This document shows, piece by piece, positions 28,286 through 36,611 of a stretch of DNA of 64,000 nt. Positions within the stretch are counted from its first letter, which is position 1. Every line of letters starts with the position of its first letter. The notes beneath the pieces are model-generated. The model was not told the DNA's origin. It worked only from the letters and a program-made list of their open reading frames with translations, and did not search any database. The position numbers were made by a program, and so were the translations under genes. The DNA lies in assembly GCA_009746045.1 (NCBI GenBank), contig RPFO01000050.1, positions 1,667,223 through 1,731,222 on the forward strand, in the 5' to 3' direction. The stretch comes from Mesostigma viride. Lineage: Eukaryota > Streptophyta > Mesostigmatophyceae > Mesostigmatales > Mesostigmataceae.

Positions 28286-28621
28286 ACTGTTGTTGTTGTT
28301 GTTGCTGGAGCTGCCCCCCTTGGAGGGAGACTGCCCCTTACCCTTGCCCTTGCCCCAGCCCCTGCCCTTGCCCTTGCCCTTGCCCTTGCCCTTGCCCTTG
28401 CCCTTAAACATTTGTCCCAGCAGGGACTTGACTTCTGCCATAGTGACAGGTCTCTTGCTCCTGTCTTCCCTCTCCCTATCCTCCTCCTCCCTCTCTTCCC
28501 CCCTGACCCTCTTTACAGAGGTGCCCATGGCCCCCTGGCTAAGGGGAGCCAAGGCCAGCTTGATATAATCCAATGCCTCCTTCATGTCCTCCCAGTACTT
28601 TGCCATTCCTGTTGCAAGCAT
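27065..28621 (-). CDS. zinc-knuckle and integrase core
   Basis: 518 codons. Order: a GKGKGKG-rich basic stretch; an asparagine run of about 28 residues encoded by a trinucleotide repeat; a zinc knuckle CTRCGMKYHLRPTC and a second C-x2-C...H...C; an HHCC zinc domain (HFLYGHE ... CQHC); and a DDE core with GDVFHI, LLLDQQF and HERQGIIERAI supplying D, D and E. This is a full retroviral-type integrase catalytic set. The gene is out of frame with the upstream gag, which could reflect a gag-pol frameshift. Confidence 0.85.
28221..28304. repeat. TTG trinucleotide microsatellite
   Basis: Almost pure (TTG)n/(CAA)n tract coding for the polyasparagine run in the gag-pol protein on the minus strand. Two single-base interruptions are visible. 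Confidence 0.85.
28333..28405. repeat. CCCTTG hexanucleotide repeat
   Basis: (CCCTTG)n-type repeat that encodes the Gly-Lys dipeptide run before the zinc knuckles. It probably contributes to RNA binding. Confidence 0.8.
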
Positions 28622-29720
28622 GCGTAGGTGTTTTTGTCAAGTTTGAGTTTCTCAAGGAAGGAACGCAGCAAGAACTTGTGATCTAGCTGCTGGACATCAG
28701 GACGTGCTTTGATGGCTAGCTCATATTTCTTTGTCTCAGCCACATAGTCCACTGATGTGACCCTGTATTCCTCTACCCACCTGAATGCCCCATAGATGTC
28801 CACAGATGAGGGGGTGGAGAGGAGGTCAGTTAGCTCCTTCATGAAAGCCTCCCAAACTGCCCTAGCCTGCGTGTCCTGCCACTTGGGATACCTACGCTGG
28901 AAGACAAGAATGAGATTCTGAATCTGAGAAGAGGACTGATGGTAAAAATCCCCCTGCATGAGAGATCCAAACCAATTCTTGACATTCAGTTCCTCCCTAG
29001 CCAGCTGCAGAGAGAGAAGTGCATGATTCCCCTGCTCCCTAGTATACCCCTCAGGCAGCCCCCTGACATTAATCCTATCCACAGGACGGTTTTCATTGTA
29101 AGTGGGCAACCTAGAGGGGGATGCAGGGGGAGAGGGAGAAGATGGTGTTGCTGCTGCAGCATTCACAGGAGAGACCTGCTGAGAGGGAAGTGCTACTTGA
29201 GTGAGCTGAGCAGGATGGGCAAACATGGGCTGTGTAGGAGGGTTAGACAACATAGGGGTGGGCTGGTTGGGGGTGTGAGTGTGTGTCACTTCCCGCCTCC
29301 TGCTGCGGGCCTCCTCCCAATCATGGAAGGTGGGAGAGAGGGACACGTCATCGTCAGTAGGGTTAGTAAGATTGTGATGCAACCAGGTAGGCAGAGTTAG
29401 CCACCTACCCGCCCCTCTCAGGATGGCGTTGTGTAGGAGCTCCAGCAAACGCACCAGACGCACCCTGCTGCCCTGCACCCTCCTCCCTGAGAGGAGAGCC
29501 TGCAGGGCAGGCAGCAGGTCGTCGCACACCCTGCGTGTGCCCTCTTGGAGGTTGGGCAGGCCCAGGATGTGCGTGATGATTGCACACACCAGGCTGCCCG
29601 CCTCCGCGACATGCATCTGCTGGCTCCTGTCGGCCAGCCCACGGAAGGAGGCTGTGGCTGTCTGTATGGCACGCCACACGGCCTCATCACCAGGGTGATG
29701 AAGTCGCGACCTTGCAGGTC
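28582..29720 (-). CDS. gag C-terminal (capsid-like) segment
   Basis: Helical, hydrophobic sequence in the position of the copia capsid: RSQQMHVAEAGSLVCAIITH..., then a Pro/Gln/Thr-rich linker, then a well-folded-looking part with WFGSLMQGDFYHQSSSQIQN, which resembles the UBN2/gag-polypeptide capsid region. It ends just before the zinc-knuckle frame. The open frame extends further upstream to 30144, but that portion is arginine-rich shadow translation. Confidence 0.6.
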
Positions 29721-30760
29721 GCCCTCCAGCAGTGCTGGTTGCTGCCCAGCTGCGGTGGGACCCTGGGGCCCCTCCGGCCCTGCCAGGGACTTGTCCTTGT
29801 GCGACTAGAGGGGGCCTGCCCCCCAGAGCCGCTGGAGGTGCCCGTGACACCCTCCATGGGGGCTGCATCCCCCGCCAGCGCCGGAGGCGCCGGCGTCGCT
29901 GCCGGGGTCCCTGCGACCCCGGGCGCTTGTGTCGCCGCCGGGGTCCCTGCGACCCCGGTGGCCTCCTCAGCCACCTGGCCCCCCACGCGGGGCGGGGGAG
30001 CCTGCGGCTGAGGTTGGACCCTCTGACCTGCCAGAGGGTCCTGGGTGGCTTCACCACCCATGGGCGTGTTGGGGGCGTCTGCCGCCCCGCGCCCCGTCGC
30101 AGGCGGCATCGCAGCCGCCTCACGCCTATCCGGGCCCCAGCCAACTGGCGTGACTTGGGGCCACGCTGGCAACGGAGTCAGCGCGATCTCTGGTCTGGAG
30201 ACCACGCGCAGCGCCTCTCTCTGGCGCTGCCTGGACGCCCACTGATCAACAGTGCCGGGGTTGTGCCGCGGCCGATTGGCGAAACAGTACAGCCAAACCG
30301 CCACCTGAACCAGTGGGAGCTGCATCCTAAGACGCCCCTCGATCAGCGAGTGCACCCGATGAACCTCTATCGCGTGTATCTGCTCATCTGGAAGCAACTG
30401 AAAACGATCGAGCAAGATCCGGCCGTTCACCGCAATGAACGCCGGGATGTCGTCCTCCCCAAGGGGGAGAAAATGGGGTGGGCGCCCGAACATGACCGGG
30501 GGCGGAACATGTTCCCCATACCGGTCAATGTCCATGGTGGCCATCTGTCGGCCCACGGAAAGGTTGCCAGACGTCGCAGGTGTCTGCGACGAAAGCTCAA
30601 GCGAAGGCCGAGGCCTCGCAGGCGGCACCTCGCCATCCTCCTCGGAGGAATCACTCCGCTCACGACCCCCGTCACCTGCGACGGGTGAACGTCGTGCCCG
30701 GGGGACCTGCCCCCCAGGTGCCATGGCGGACAAACCGCCAGTGGCAAACGGCCGCCCGCT
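29687..30760 (-). CDS. gag central segment
   Basis: The frame that is protein-like between about 30760 and 29690. It has an acidic Ser/Glu patch (RSDSSEEDGEVPPARP), then MATMDIDRYGEHVPPPVMFG, a helical region with DEQIHAIEVHRVHSLIEGRL, and a long Pro/Ala-rich tail (VAGTPAATQAPG repeats). It changes frame at both ends in GC-rich runs. No enzymatic motif. Confidence 0.5.
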   Translation of the reverse strand, partial: SGRPFATGGLSAMAPGGQVPRARRSPVAGDGGRERSDSSEEDGEVPPARPRPSLELSSQTPATSGNLSVGRQMATMDIDRYGEHVPPPVMFGRPPHFLPLGEDDIPAFIAVNGRILLDRFQLLPDEQIHAIEVHRVHSLIEGRLRMQLPLVQVAVWLYCFANRPRHNPGTVDQWASRQRQREALRVVSRPEIALTPLPAWPQVTPVGWGPDRREAAAMPPATGRGAADAPNTPMGGEATQDPLAGQRVQPQPQAPPPRVGGQVAEEATGVAGTPAATQAPGVAGTPAATPAPPALAGDAAPMEGVTGTSSGSGGQAPSSRTRTSPWQGRRGPRVPPQLGSNQHCWRATCKVATSSPW

Positions 30761-30960
30761 CGCCATCCCCCGGGCGCCGGGCCCCACCTGCGGGCCCCGA
30801 CGCCTGGGTTGGTCAGCGACCACCGTGCGGAAGGGACGTTGGGCGTCACCCTCGCATCGGTGGTGGAGGGCGTGCCCTCCGGCGAAAGGCGGGGTGAGGT
30901 GCGCCTGGCAGGCGCCTTCCCCTTGTTGTTGTTGCCGTTGTTGCCGTTGTTGGAAGCCAT
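30427..30960 (-). CDS. gag N-terminal start
   Basis: ATG 30960 is the first start codon after the 5' LTR leader and begins MASNNGNNGNNNKGKAPARR. Only the first 60 or so codons are likely genuine in this frame; beyond about 30765 the 29687-30760 frame is better, and a C/G run lies between. This start defines the probable beginning of the gag-pol polyprotein. Confidence 0.5.
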   Translation of the reverse strand: MASNNGNNGNNNKGKAPARRTSPRLSPEGTPSTTDARVTPNVPSARWSLTNPGVGARRWGPAPGGWRAGGRLPLAVCPPWHLGGRSPGHDVHPSQVTGVVSGVIPPRRMARCRLRGLGLRLSFRRRHLRRLATFPWADRWPPWTLTGMGNMFRPRSCSGAHPIFSPLGRTTSRRSLR

Positions 30961-30986
30961 ATCTTTTTTTTTTGCTTAAAAAAAAT

Positions 30987-31004
30987 ATCGAACTTTTCAG
31001 TCCA
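30987..31004 (-). promoter_or_regulatory. candidate primer-binding site
   Basis: Immediately after the 5' LTR the minus strand reads TGGACTGAAAAGTTCGAT. The leading TGG pairs with the CCA end of tRNAs, as expected for a primer-binding site. It is not the common initiator-Met site (TGGTATCAGAGC); the primer tRNA is not identified. Confidence 0.55.
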
Positions 31005-31459
31005 AGTTGGATGGAGACTAGGGACGACGAACAACTGCGAAAGCTGAGAGCGAATGATGATTGTATTACAATAATACAATGAGAGAGAGATGAAAGCTGA
31101 GGGCTCAGAATGGAACTGGGCAGACTCGGGTGCTGTGGCACTCCCCAGTGCTACGCCTATATGCCTATGGCGGTGCTACCTGCAGCACACGACCAGTGGA
31201 CAAGTGTACACTGCAATGCCATGCGACCACGTCACTAGCATCCAGCTAAGACTCGGCCCGTCAGGCCCGGCTACACCGGACCTGGCGGGTCGAGCTAGCA
31301 CCTAGGAACAGTCTGGCACTAACCGCACATCGGTCCACATGACACCTCAGTACCGTACACCCTGCCGTACTGTACTGAGGTGTCCCGCTCAGCCGCGGTA
31401 GGCAATACGCGGCGCGCAGGCCGGAAATCCGTGTGTCAGCCTAAGCATCTCATCTAACT
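31005..31459 (-). repeat. LTR (5' LTR of the element)
   Basis: 455 bases, identical by eye to 22959-23413. It should contain the promoter for leftward transcription of gag-pol; the AT-rich stretch around 31060-31080 is the only TATA-like part. Confidence 0.95.
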
Positions 31460-31464
31460 GAGTC
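31460..31464. repeat. target-site duplication, right (GAGTC)
   Basis: GAGTC next to the right LTR, matching 22954-22958. On the minus strand it encodes part of the helicase Asp-Ser codons, so removing the element with one copy leaves the helicase frame continuous. Confidence 0.9.
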
Positions 31465-32223
31465 GGGCGTGATCGGTGCACCTCTTATCATCGTAAGAAG
31501 GCGCTGAATCTCGTTTTCGTTCCTTCCCGGAGTAGCGCTAAGGATCACCATGTAAAGACCGCGGTTGTCTTTGGACGGCTTCTCGAGGAAATCGAGTAGA
31601 GCTGTGTACTCTTTGGCTTGACCCGGCGGAGGGTTGAATAAATTTTGAACTTCGTCCATAATAAGGACTCCGTTCTGCAGAAGATCCCGTTTTGCGCGTC
31701 CAACGCCCCGATACAAGTCTAGAAGATGCGCAAGTTGAGTAAAACTCATAATTCGTCTTTCTTCGACCCTGTTTGCTATCATTCGAACCACTTCTTCGTC
31801 GGAAGCGTTCTTGAAACGCGGAAACATGGACGCGCAGCCGCTGTAACCCGCAATGGTGTTGTTGACGGCATTCTCTCGACTCGTGACGAGAAATATGCTG
31901 CGATTTGTGTCCCAGAAAGCATCAATGGCTCCCAGCACGGTGCAGGTCTTACCTGAGCCCGTAGAATGCCAAGCCAGAAAACCTCTGTGTTTGCTTCCGC
32001 GTTCTGCGATTCCTCGGAGGTACATATTCACGACGGCTTGCTGAGGAGCAAGTTTCTTGTCGGAAGGGTTCGAGGAGCACGAGTTTTTTCCAACGGATCT
32101 GTGCTCAGGGGGTGGGTTCCCGTATATGCGACCTTCGAAGTAGTTTTTTATGAACGCCTGTGTGTCCGCTATCTGGGAAGTTTCCGCATTGGGCCATTTG
32201 GATGGTAAAGGATGTTTTCCCAT
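31460..32223 (-). pseudogene. D6/D11-type SF2 helicase, N-terminal half (split by retrotransposon)
   Basis: The helicase starts at ATG 32223. Motif Q-like KLAPQQAVVNMYL precedes Walker A GFLAWHSTGSGKTCTVL, Walker B reads VLIMDEVQNL, and motif III is ILSATPG. This is the ATP-binding half of the poxvirus D6/D11-like nucleocytovirus helicases, used for early transcription initiation or termination in virions. Translation continues only six codons past the insertion point and stops in the LTR. The remaining motifs lie at 21732-22958. Confidence 0.85.
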
Positions 32224-32269
32224 TCTTTATTTCTACTTCTATTAATTTCCGGCTGTTAGTAATAAAGAC

Positions 32270-35200
32270 ATGGCGAGAAACCTAACGGCTGCTCGAGAAG
32301 AAATAGCGTCGACGTGGAGGACCGGGGCGGTGGGTGGGGGTCTGATGAAATTTCACCAGTATGTAACCGCTCCTCCGAGTCCCTTTAACGCGGTCGAACT
32401 CGCAAACGCGGTCCATCAAGTCGTTTCAATCGGCAAATTCGCCACATTCGTCCATCTGCAGTGGGAGGCGGGGATAAAGAACTTAGACTCGAAGTATATC
32501 ACGACCCAGTTTTCTAAAGATATCGTGTCTGACAAACTCAAGTCGATATGGTACAGTCAGCAGAACACGTACGAGGGGATGATGCTCTGTCAGGTGGTCC
32601 TAAATTACGCACGTACCATGAGTCTTGAAGAAGTGAATGCCGTCGTAGACGCCACGTTTCGTCGTGATCGATGCACGCTTTACTTGGCCCAGAACGGGGG
32701 GCAAAACAGTATTGTAATTCGACAGCTCGGGATATCCACAAAGACGTTTGTTGACAACAACGACATCAACAAGTGGCTCGGGTGGCATGGAAAACCGACG
32801 CCTGCCGCCCCGACAGTGGGCGGTTCAAAATGGGGAATAGAGAACAAAGTCACGTGGTCTGGGCTCGGTTTCGATATAGCTCCTAGCGGGACAAGCTCGA
32901 CTACAGCGACAGGAAAGACGATCGAAGAGTGTGCTGAGATTTGCGGAAGGGACAATGCAAAGTGCGCAGGGTTCACCTGGAAGCCTAACCAAGATGTCGC
33001 AAACATCGGCGCTTGCTGGTTCAAGTCGGACGTGAAGACGAATCCGATACCGAGCTCGAACGTTTTCTTCACGTTGACGAACCCGAATTTTCGCAATACC
33101 GCCGCTGCAAGTACCCAAATCGGTCAAACTCTCAGTGGATTGGCGACCGCTGGCCAAACAGCCCCGACAGCCCCGACACTTTCGAACCCGGAGAAGATGA
33201 ACATTGTGCGTCAAATTTTTTCCAATGCTGCAAAGGACAACAATGCCAAGTTCAACGTGACTGGTGAAGACAACACTAAAGAGTGGTCTGCTGATACTAT
33301 AGATGGGTACATAAAGAACGCTATTTACCCGGGCGAACTTACTAATAATATAATCCCCCCTAACAATGCCTTTGTCACAACTTGGATTGGGGATGGTGCC
33401 GCCGTTACAGGGTTCACGGTTAAGTGGAGGAGTAAAGATCACGGAAAACTGTATGAAACAACGCTGAATTCATCTCAGATTTCAAAATACTATACCCCTC
33501 CTATCGTTTCCACTGGTTCTTCCTCAAACTCTACGACTGGCTCTACCACTTCAACAAATCAAACCGCTTCTACAAATCCGGCAGTTACGTCCTCTAACAC
33601 GACAGCAGCCGCGGTCGATATACGTCCTACTTACCCAGAGATCGCTGCGTTATGGGCGACGGACCAAGTTCACAACGCGATAAGCGCTGAATTAGAAAGG
33701 GTACAAAAGGGTGCGTGGAGAGAAGAGGATATGCAAAAAATATCCATCAGAACGGTTCGAAGGAGACTCTATGTCCAGAAACTCCTAACAACGCTCGGAA
33801 GAGGACTCTCGATGATGGATCTAGATGTAAACGGGTTGTTGCGGGGATACGTGTCTCGCGAGGCCCTGTCGGCGTTTTTAGACTGGTCGGCCTGGATCGA
33901 CGCTGTTAAGAAACAACAAGTTCTAGCAGCTCTCGATCAAGAACTCTCTCTCGTAGAAAAATGGAACCAGGCGACAGGAGAAGCATTCGCGGATGGAGTG
34001 CCGTTTCTAAGACCTCTTCGAGCCACGTTGCCCGTTTACACAGCGGGACAAGTCTCCGACCCGGTACTGCTGTCCATGTACGCGAGCTTTATAATGTCTT
34101 CTGCTCCTTATTCTGAGCGTGCTCTGGTCAGAACAAAAGCCGTATCGCTGCTTTACCCCGTTCCGAACTTGCCCCCTCCTCCAACTTCTGAGACTTCCAA
34201 TTCGAACTCCAACCCAGTGACAGGGACTGCTTCTACATCCTCCGTCGCCCCTGCGACTTTTGAAAACACAGTTTCGAATATTGCCGGGTTTTGGAACGCG
34301 CAGGATGTTGAGTCTGCCATCAAGACCCATCACAGTTACGCAGAGAGTAACCCTTCGAACGCTTCCAAACTCGTCGAAGAGGTGAAAAAGTTGTCTCCGA
34401 TGCTCGTTTGGTCAAAGGCTGTTTATGATAAACGCGGTTCGATCGGCAATATAGAAAGTAAGTATTTTGCGTCGGCATTCACAAAATCCGCTGTTCTTTC
34501 GGAAGTAAACAAGTCGTATTGGATCGATCGCAGACCTCTGGACGCGACGTATATCCTGAATGCTGCAATGAAATATGCGGGAAGCGTGACCGAGTCGGAA
34601 GCCAACAATGTCGCCGATCCCGTGTTTCGTAGAGATCAGGCGACAAGGTTCATGTCCCTGCCCTCAAACTCGGGTGATGTGGAAAAGATGATCGAGATGT
34701 CCGTGAATACCAAAACGTTTACTTCGGCAGACGACGCAAGGAATTGGATACGTCAAGATGGAGCTTCCATCCGTTACAACGGCAATATTCGGTCCAAAAA
34801 CCCTTCTCAAGTGTGGGGCGTGTCAAACAACGTCACTTGGACGAGTTCCGGGTTCAACATTACCCCGGCGGGGTCGAGTTCCGACTCGATGACTGGGGTG
34901 ACTCTGGAGGCATGCGCTGATGCTTGCTCTAAGGACAATGCCAAATGCGCTGGATTCACGTTTCGGCCTCTTCCTGTCGGTTCGCAAACGGGCAATTGCT
35001 GGTTCAAGTCAGATATCGCAAGTAAAGCGATGCCGAGTTCGGGGCTTTTCTTTACTTTTTCAAACCCTGACTTTGGAAAAGGGCCTACAGTTGACCCGAT
35101 CACGACATCCGCTGGATCGACTAGTGCGACGAGTGGTACAGGATCGAGCTCAGGAACGTCTACATCCACGAGTACTAGTGGGACAAGTGGTACAGGATCG

Positions 35201-35806
35201 AGCACGGGAACGTCCACATCCGCGAGCACCGGTGCAGCAAGTGGTACAGGATCGAGCTCGGGAACATCTACATCCACGAGTACTAGTGGGACAAGTGGTA
35301 CAGGATCGAGCTCAGGAACGTCTACATCCACGAGTACCGGTGCGACAAGTGGTACAGGGTCTAGCACGGGAACGTCCACATCCGCGAGCACCGGTGCAGC
35401 AAGTGGTACGAGCTCGGGAACGTCCACATCCACGAGTTCGGAGTCAAATACGGGTAGCGGGACGACCAATGAAACGGCATCTACCTCGGGGACAACGACC
35501 GGGACGAACGCAAATACGGGTAACGGGACGACTACTGAAACGGCATCGACCACAGGAACGACGACTGTGACAAATACTTCGAGTCAAGGAACAACTCTCG
35601 ACGCAACCACAGTCGCTCAATCGGCGCAGGCAGCGGTGGAGAAAAATCTCAACGACATGACGACCACTGATATACAAACAACTGAGACAACGGAAAAGGA
35701 AAGTAAAGACAAAAAGGACGAGGAAGACAAACAAACAGGTTTGATCCTGATTTCGTCTCTGATCGGGGTCTTCATTCTAGTGATGTTCGTGCTAGCTGTG
35801 CGTTGA
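32270..35806 (+). CDS. PAN/Apple-domain, mucin-like membrane glycoprotein
   Basis: 1178 aa. There are two homologous halves, each ending in a PAN/Apple-like module: residues about 184-277 (TIEECAEICGRDNAKCAGFT...CWFKSD) and about 847-937 (TLEACADACSKDNAKCAGFT...CWFKSD). Their cysteines are placed as in Apple domains, which bind carbohydrate or protein ligands. Residues about 954-1097 are Ser/Thr/Gly repeats (mucin-like, likely O-glycosylated), and a hydrophobic helix at the C-terminus (GLILISSLIGVFILVMFVLA) anchors the protein. No N-terminal signal peptide is obvious, so it may be tail-anchored. Divergent from the helicase gene and followed by three single-pass membrane genes; together they look like an envelope set. 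Confidence 0.8.
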   Translation: MARNLTAAREEIASTWRTGAVGGGLMKFHQYVTAPPSPFNAVELANAVHQVVSIGKFATFVHLQWEAGIKNLDSKYITTQFSKDIVSDKLKSIWYSQQNTYEGMMLCQVVLNYARTMSLEEVNAVVDATFRRDRCTLYLAQNGGQNSIVIRQLGISTKTFVDNNDINKWLGWHGKPTPAAPTVGGSKWGIENKVTWSGLGFDIAPSGTSSTTATGKTIEECAEICGRDNAKCAGFTWKPNQDVANIGACWFKSDVKTNPIPSSNVFFTLTNPNFRNTAAASTQIGQTLSGLATAGQTAPTAPTLSNPEKMNIVRQIFSNAAKDNNAKFNVTGEDNTKEWSADTIDGYIKNAIYPGELTNNIIPPNNAFVTTWIGDGAAVTGFTVKWRSKDHGKLYETTLNSSQISKYYTPPIVSTGSSSNSTTGSTTSTNQTASTNPAVTSSNTTAAAVDIRPTYPEIAALWATDQVHNAISAELERVQKGAWREEDMQKISIRTVRRRLYVQKLLTTLGRGLSMMDLDVNGLLRGYVSREALSAFLDWSAWIDAVKKQQVLAALDQELSLVEKWNQATGEAFADGVPFLRPLRATLPVYTAGQVSDPVLLSMYASFIMSSAPYSERALVRTKAVSLLYPVPNLPPPPTSETSNSNSNPVTGTASTSSVAPATFENTVSNIAGFWNAQDVESAIKTHHSYAESNPSNASKLVEEVKKLSPMLVWSKAVYDKRGSIGNIESKYFASAFTKSAVLSEVNKSYWIDRRPLDATYILNAAMKYAGSVTESEANNVADPVFRRDQATRFMSLPSNSGDVEKMIEMSVNTKTFTSADDARNWIRQDGASIRYNGNIRSKNPSQVWGVSNNVTWTSSGFNITPAGSSSDSMTGVTLEACADACSKDNAKCAGFTFRPLPVGSQTGNCWFKSDIASKAMPSSGLFFTFSNPDFGKGPTVDPITTSAGSTSATSGTGSSSGTSTSTSTSGTSGTGSSTGTSTSASTGAASGTGSSSGTSTSTSTSGTSGTGSSSGTSTSTSTGATSGTGSSTGTSTSASTGAASGTSSGTSTSTSSESNTGSGTTNETASTSGTTTGTNANTGNGTTTETASTTGTTTVTNTSSQGTTLDATTVAQSAQAAVEKNLNDMTTTDIQTTETTEKESKDKKDEEDKQTGLILISSLIGVFILVMFVLAVR
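35131..35430 (+). repeat. tandem 54-base coding repeat (Ser/Thr/Gly)
   Basis: About five to six copies of a unit encoding SGTGSSSGTSTSTSTSGT and variants (A and B types alternate: ...STSGT and ...SASTGAA). The alternation suggests duplication of two-unit blocks. Confidence 0.75.
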
Positions 35807-35838
35807 TGAAACTTTTTCTGTGCAGGTTCTATAGTACG

Positions 35839-36153
35839 ATGAACACAATGTCGCGCGGGGTGACGGAGGACGAGCTACGTAGGAAGATGAAGAGACAGCA
35901 GCGTCTTGCGAAAGCCGAGTCGGGATTTGGCGTGGGGACTCTGATCGCAGTTGCCGTTGTGGCTGTTGCAGTCGCGTACTTTATTTTCTTTAGCTCTTCC
36001 TCAAAGGGTGAACCAGACGTGGGATCGAAGGGACTCGAGTTTAACACCGAATCCGATCTAGGATTCGGAAGCGGAGGCCACACAGCGGCTCAGATGGGAG
36101 GTCCACCTCCGCCCAGCTACGACCAGACTTTCGCGAGCTTCATTAATAGCTAA
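35839..36153 (+). CDS. single-pass membrane protein with PPSY motif
   Basis: 104 aa from ATG 35839; an ATG overlapping the previous stop at 35806 is also in frame. A basic N-terminus (RRKMKRQQRLAK) is followed by one hydrophobic helix (GTLIAVAVVAVAVAYFIFF) and a C-terminal tail holding GGPPPPSYDQTF. PPxY is a recognised late-domain motif that binds WW domains of Nedd4-type ubiquitin ligases in several viruses. A budding role here is inference. It follows the glycoprotein directly. Confidence 0.65.
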   Translation: MNTMSRGVTEDELRRKMKRQQRLAKAESGFGVGTLIAVAVVAVAVAYFIFFSSSSKGEPDVGSKGLEFNTESDLGFGSGGHTAAQMGGPPPPSYDQTFASFINS

Positions 36154-36167
36154 AGGAATAATGTAAA

Positions 36168-36581
36168 ATGGCAAGCGCAAGTGGTGCACTCGCGGAAGCA
36201 ATTGCAAGAATTGGTGCAACACTAGGAAGATCGGCCTCCGCTGCTGGAAGGGCCGCGAGTAATGCGGGTCGTAGCGCTCGTGGCGCTACAGGTGCCGGAA
36301 AGGTCGCTTCGAAGGCAGGGGAGTCTTCGAAGATTGCGGAAGGGACCGCGTCGGGTTTAGAACTTGTTGCGGGCGGCGTTTTGTCCGCCGCTGGAATGTT
36401 CTTGGGCGAAAAAGCTTTGAACGCCGTGATCGAAAACGACGAAGATATGAAGGATGGCGGAGAGGCGACAACGAACGCTTCTTCGGGATCGTTGTTTGTA
36501 ATAGTCGTCGCGGGATTCTTCGTAGTGGTGCTGATTCTTTTGATATGGCTGATGGTACGACGGAGAAAATCGAGCGAGTAA
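36168..36581 (+). CDS. Ala/Gly-rich membrane protein
   Basis: 137 aa. Residues 1-60 are Ala/Gly/Ser-rich with regularly spaced Arg/Lys (GRSASAAGRAASNAGRSARG). A first weakly hydrophobic helix lies at about 62-82 and a strong C-terminal transmembrane helix (LFVIVVAGFFVVVLILLIWL) precedes a basic RRRKSSE tail. The same plan as the next gene suggests paralogy. Likely a virion membrane protein. Confidence 0.65.
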   Translation: MASASGALAEAIARIGATLGRSASAAGRAASNAGRSARGATGAGKVASKAGESSKIAEGTASGLELVAGGVLSAAGMFLGEKALNAVIENDEDMKDGGEATTNASSGSLFVIVVAGFFVVVLILLIWLMVRRRKSSE

Positions 36582-36591
36582 AACTTTCCTT

Positions 36592-36603
36592 TATAAGTAT
36601 AAA
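36592..36603 (+). promoter_or_regulatory. TATA-like promoter element
   Basis: TATAAGTATAAA ends 8 bases before ATG 36612; a double TATA-like box similar in position to those at 1392, 19238, 58852 and 61835. Confidence 0.4.
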
Positions 36604-36611
36604 GTTTGTCC

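Larger units (their letters stand above)
22959..31459 (-). mobile_element. Ty1/copia-type LTR retrotransposon inserted in the helicase gene
   Basis: 8,501 bases bounded by two 455-base LTRs that appear identical along their whole length, and by a perfect 5-base target duplication. The internal region, transcribed leftwards, encodes gag-like sequence, zinc knuckles, integrase, an aspartic-protease-like segment, and copia-type reverse transcriptase and RNase H, spread over several frames. Base composition and low-complexity tracts differ from the viral genes. It sits in the same orientation as the helicase. Identical LTRs indicate very recent insertion or recent gene conversion. Confidence 0.95.

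Noticed and set aside
28019-28627. Plus-strand frames with polyvaline or polyleucine runs
   Set aside because: Antisense of the TTG and CCCTTG microsatellites inside the retrotransposon gag-pol; no real hydrophobic protein.
29732-30688. 318-codon plus-strand frame
   Set aside because: Arginine- and proline-rich shadow of the GC-rich gag region; the minus strand carries the meaningful gag sequence.
35131-35430. Repeat array as a CRISPR
   Set aside because: Units are contiguous coding repeats without unique spacers.
34807-35553. Long minus-strand frame (248 codons) of repeated Val/Asp/Pro
   Set aside because: It is the antisense shadow of the Ser/Thr/Gly repeat of the PAN/Apple gene; composition is a direct consequence of the repeat.
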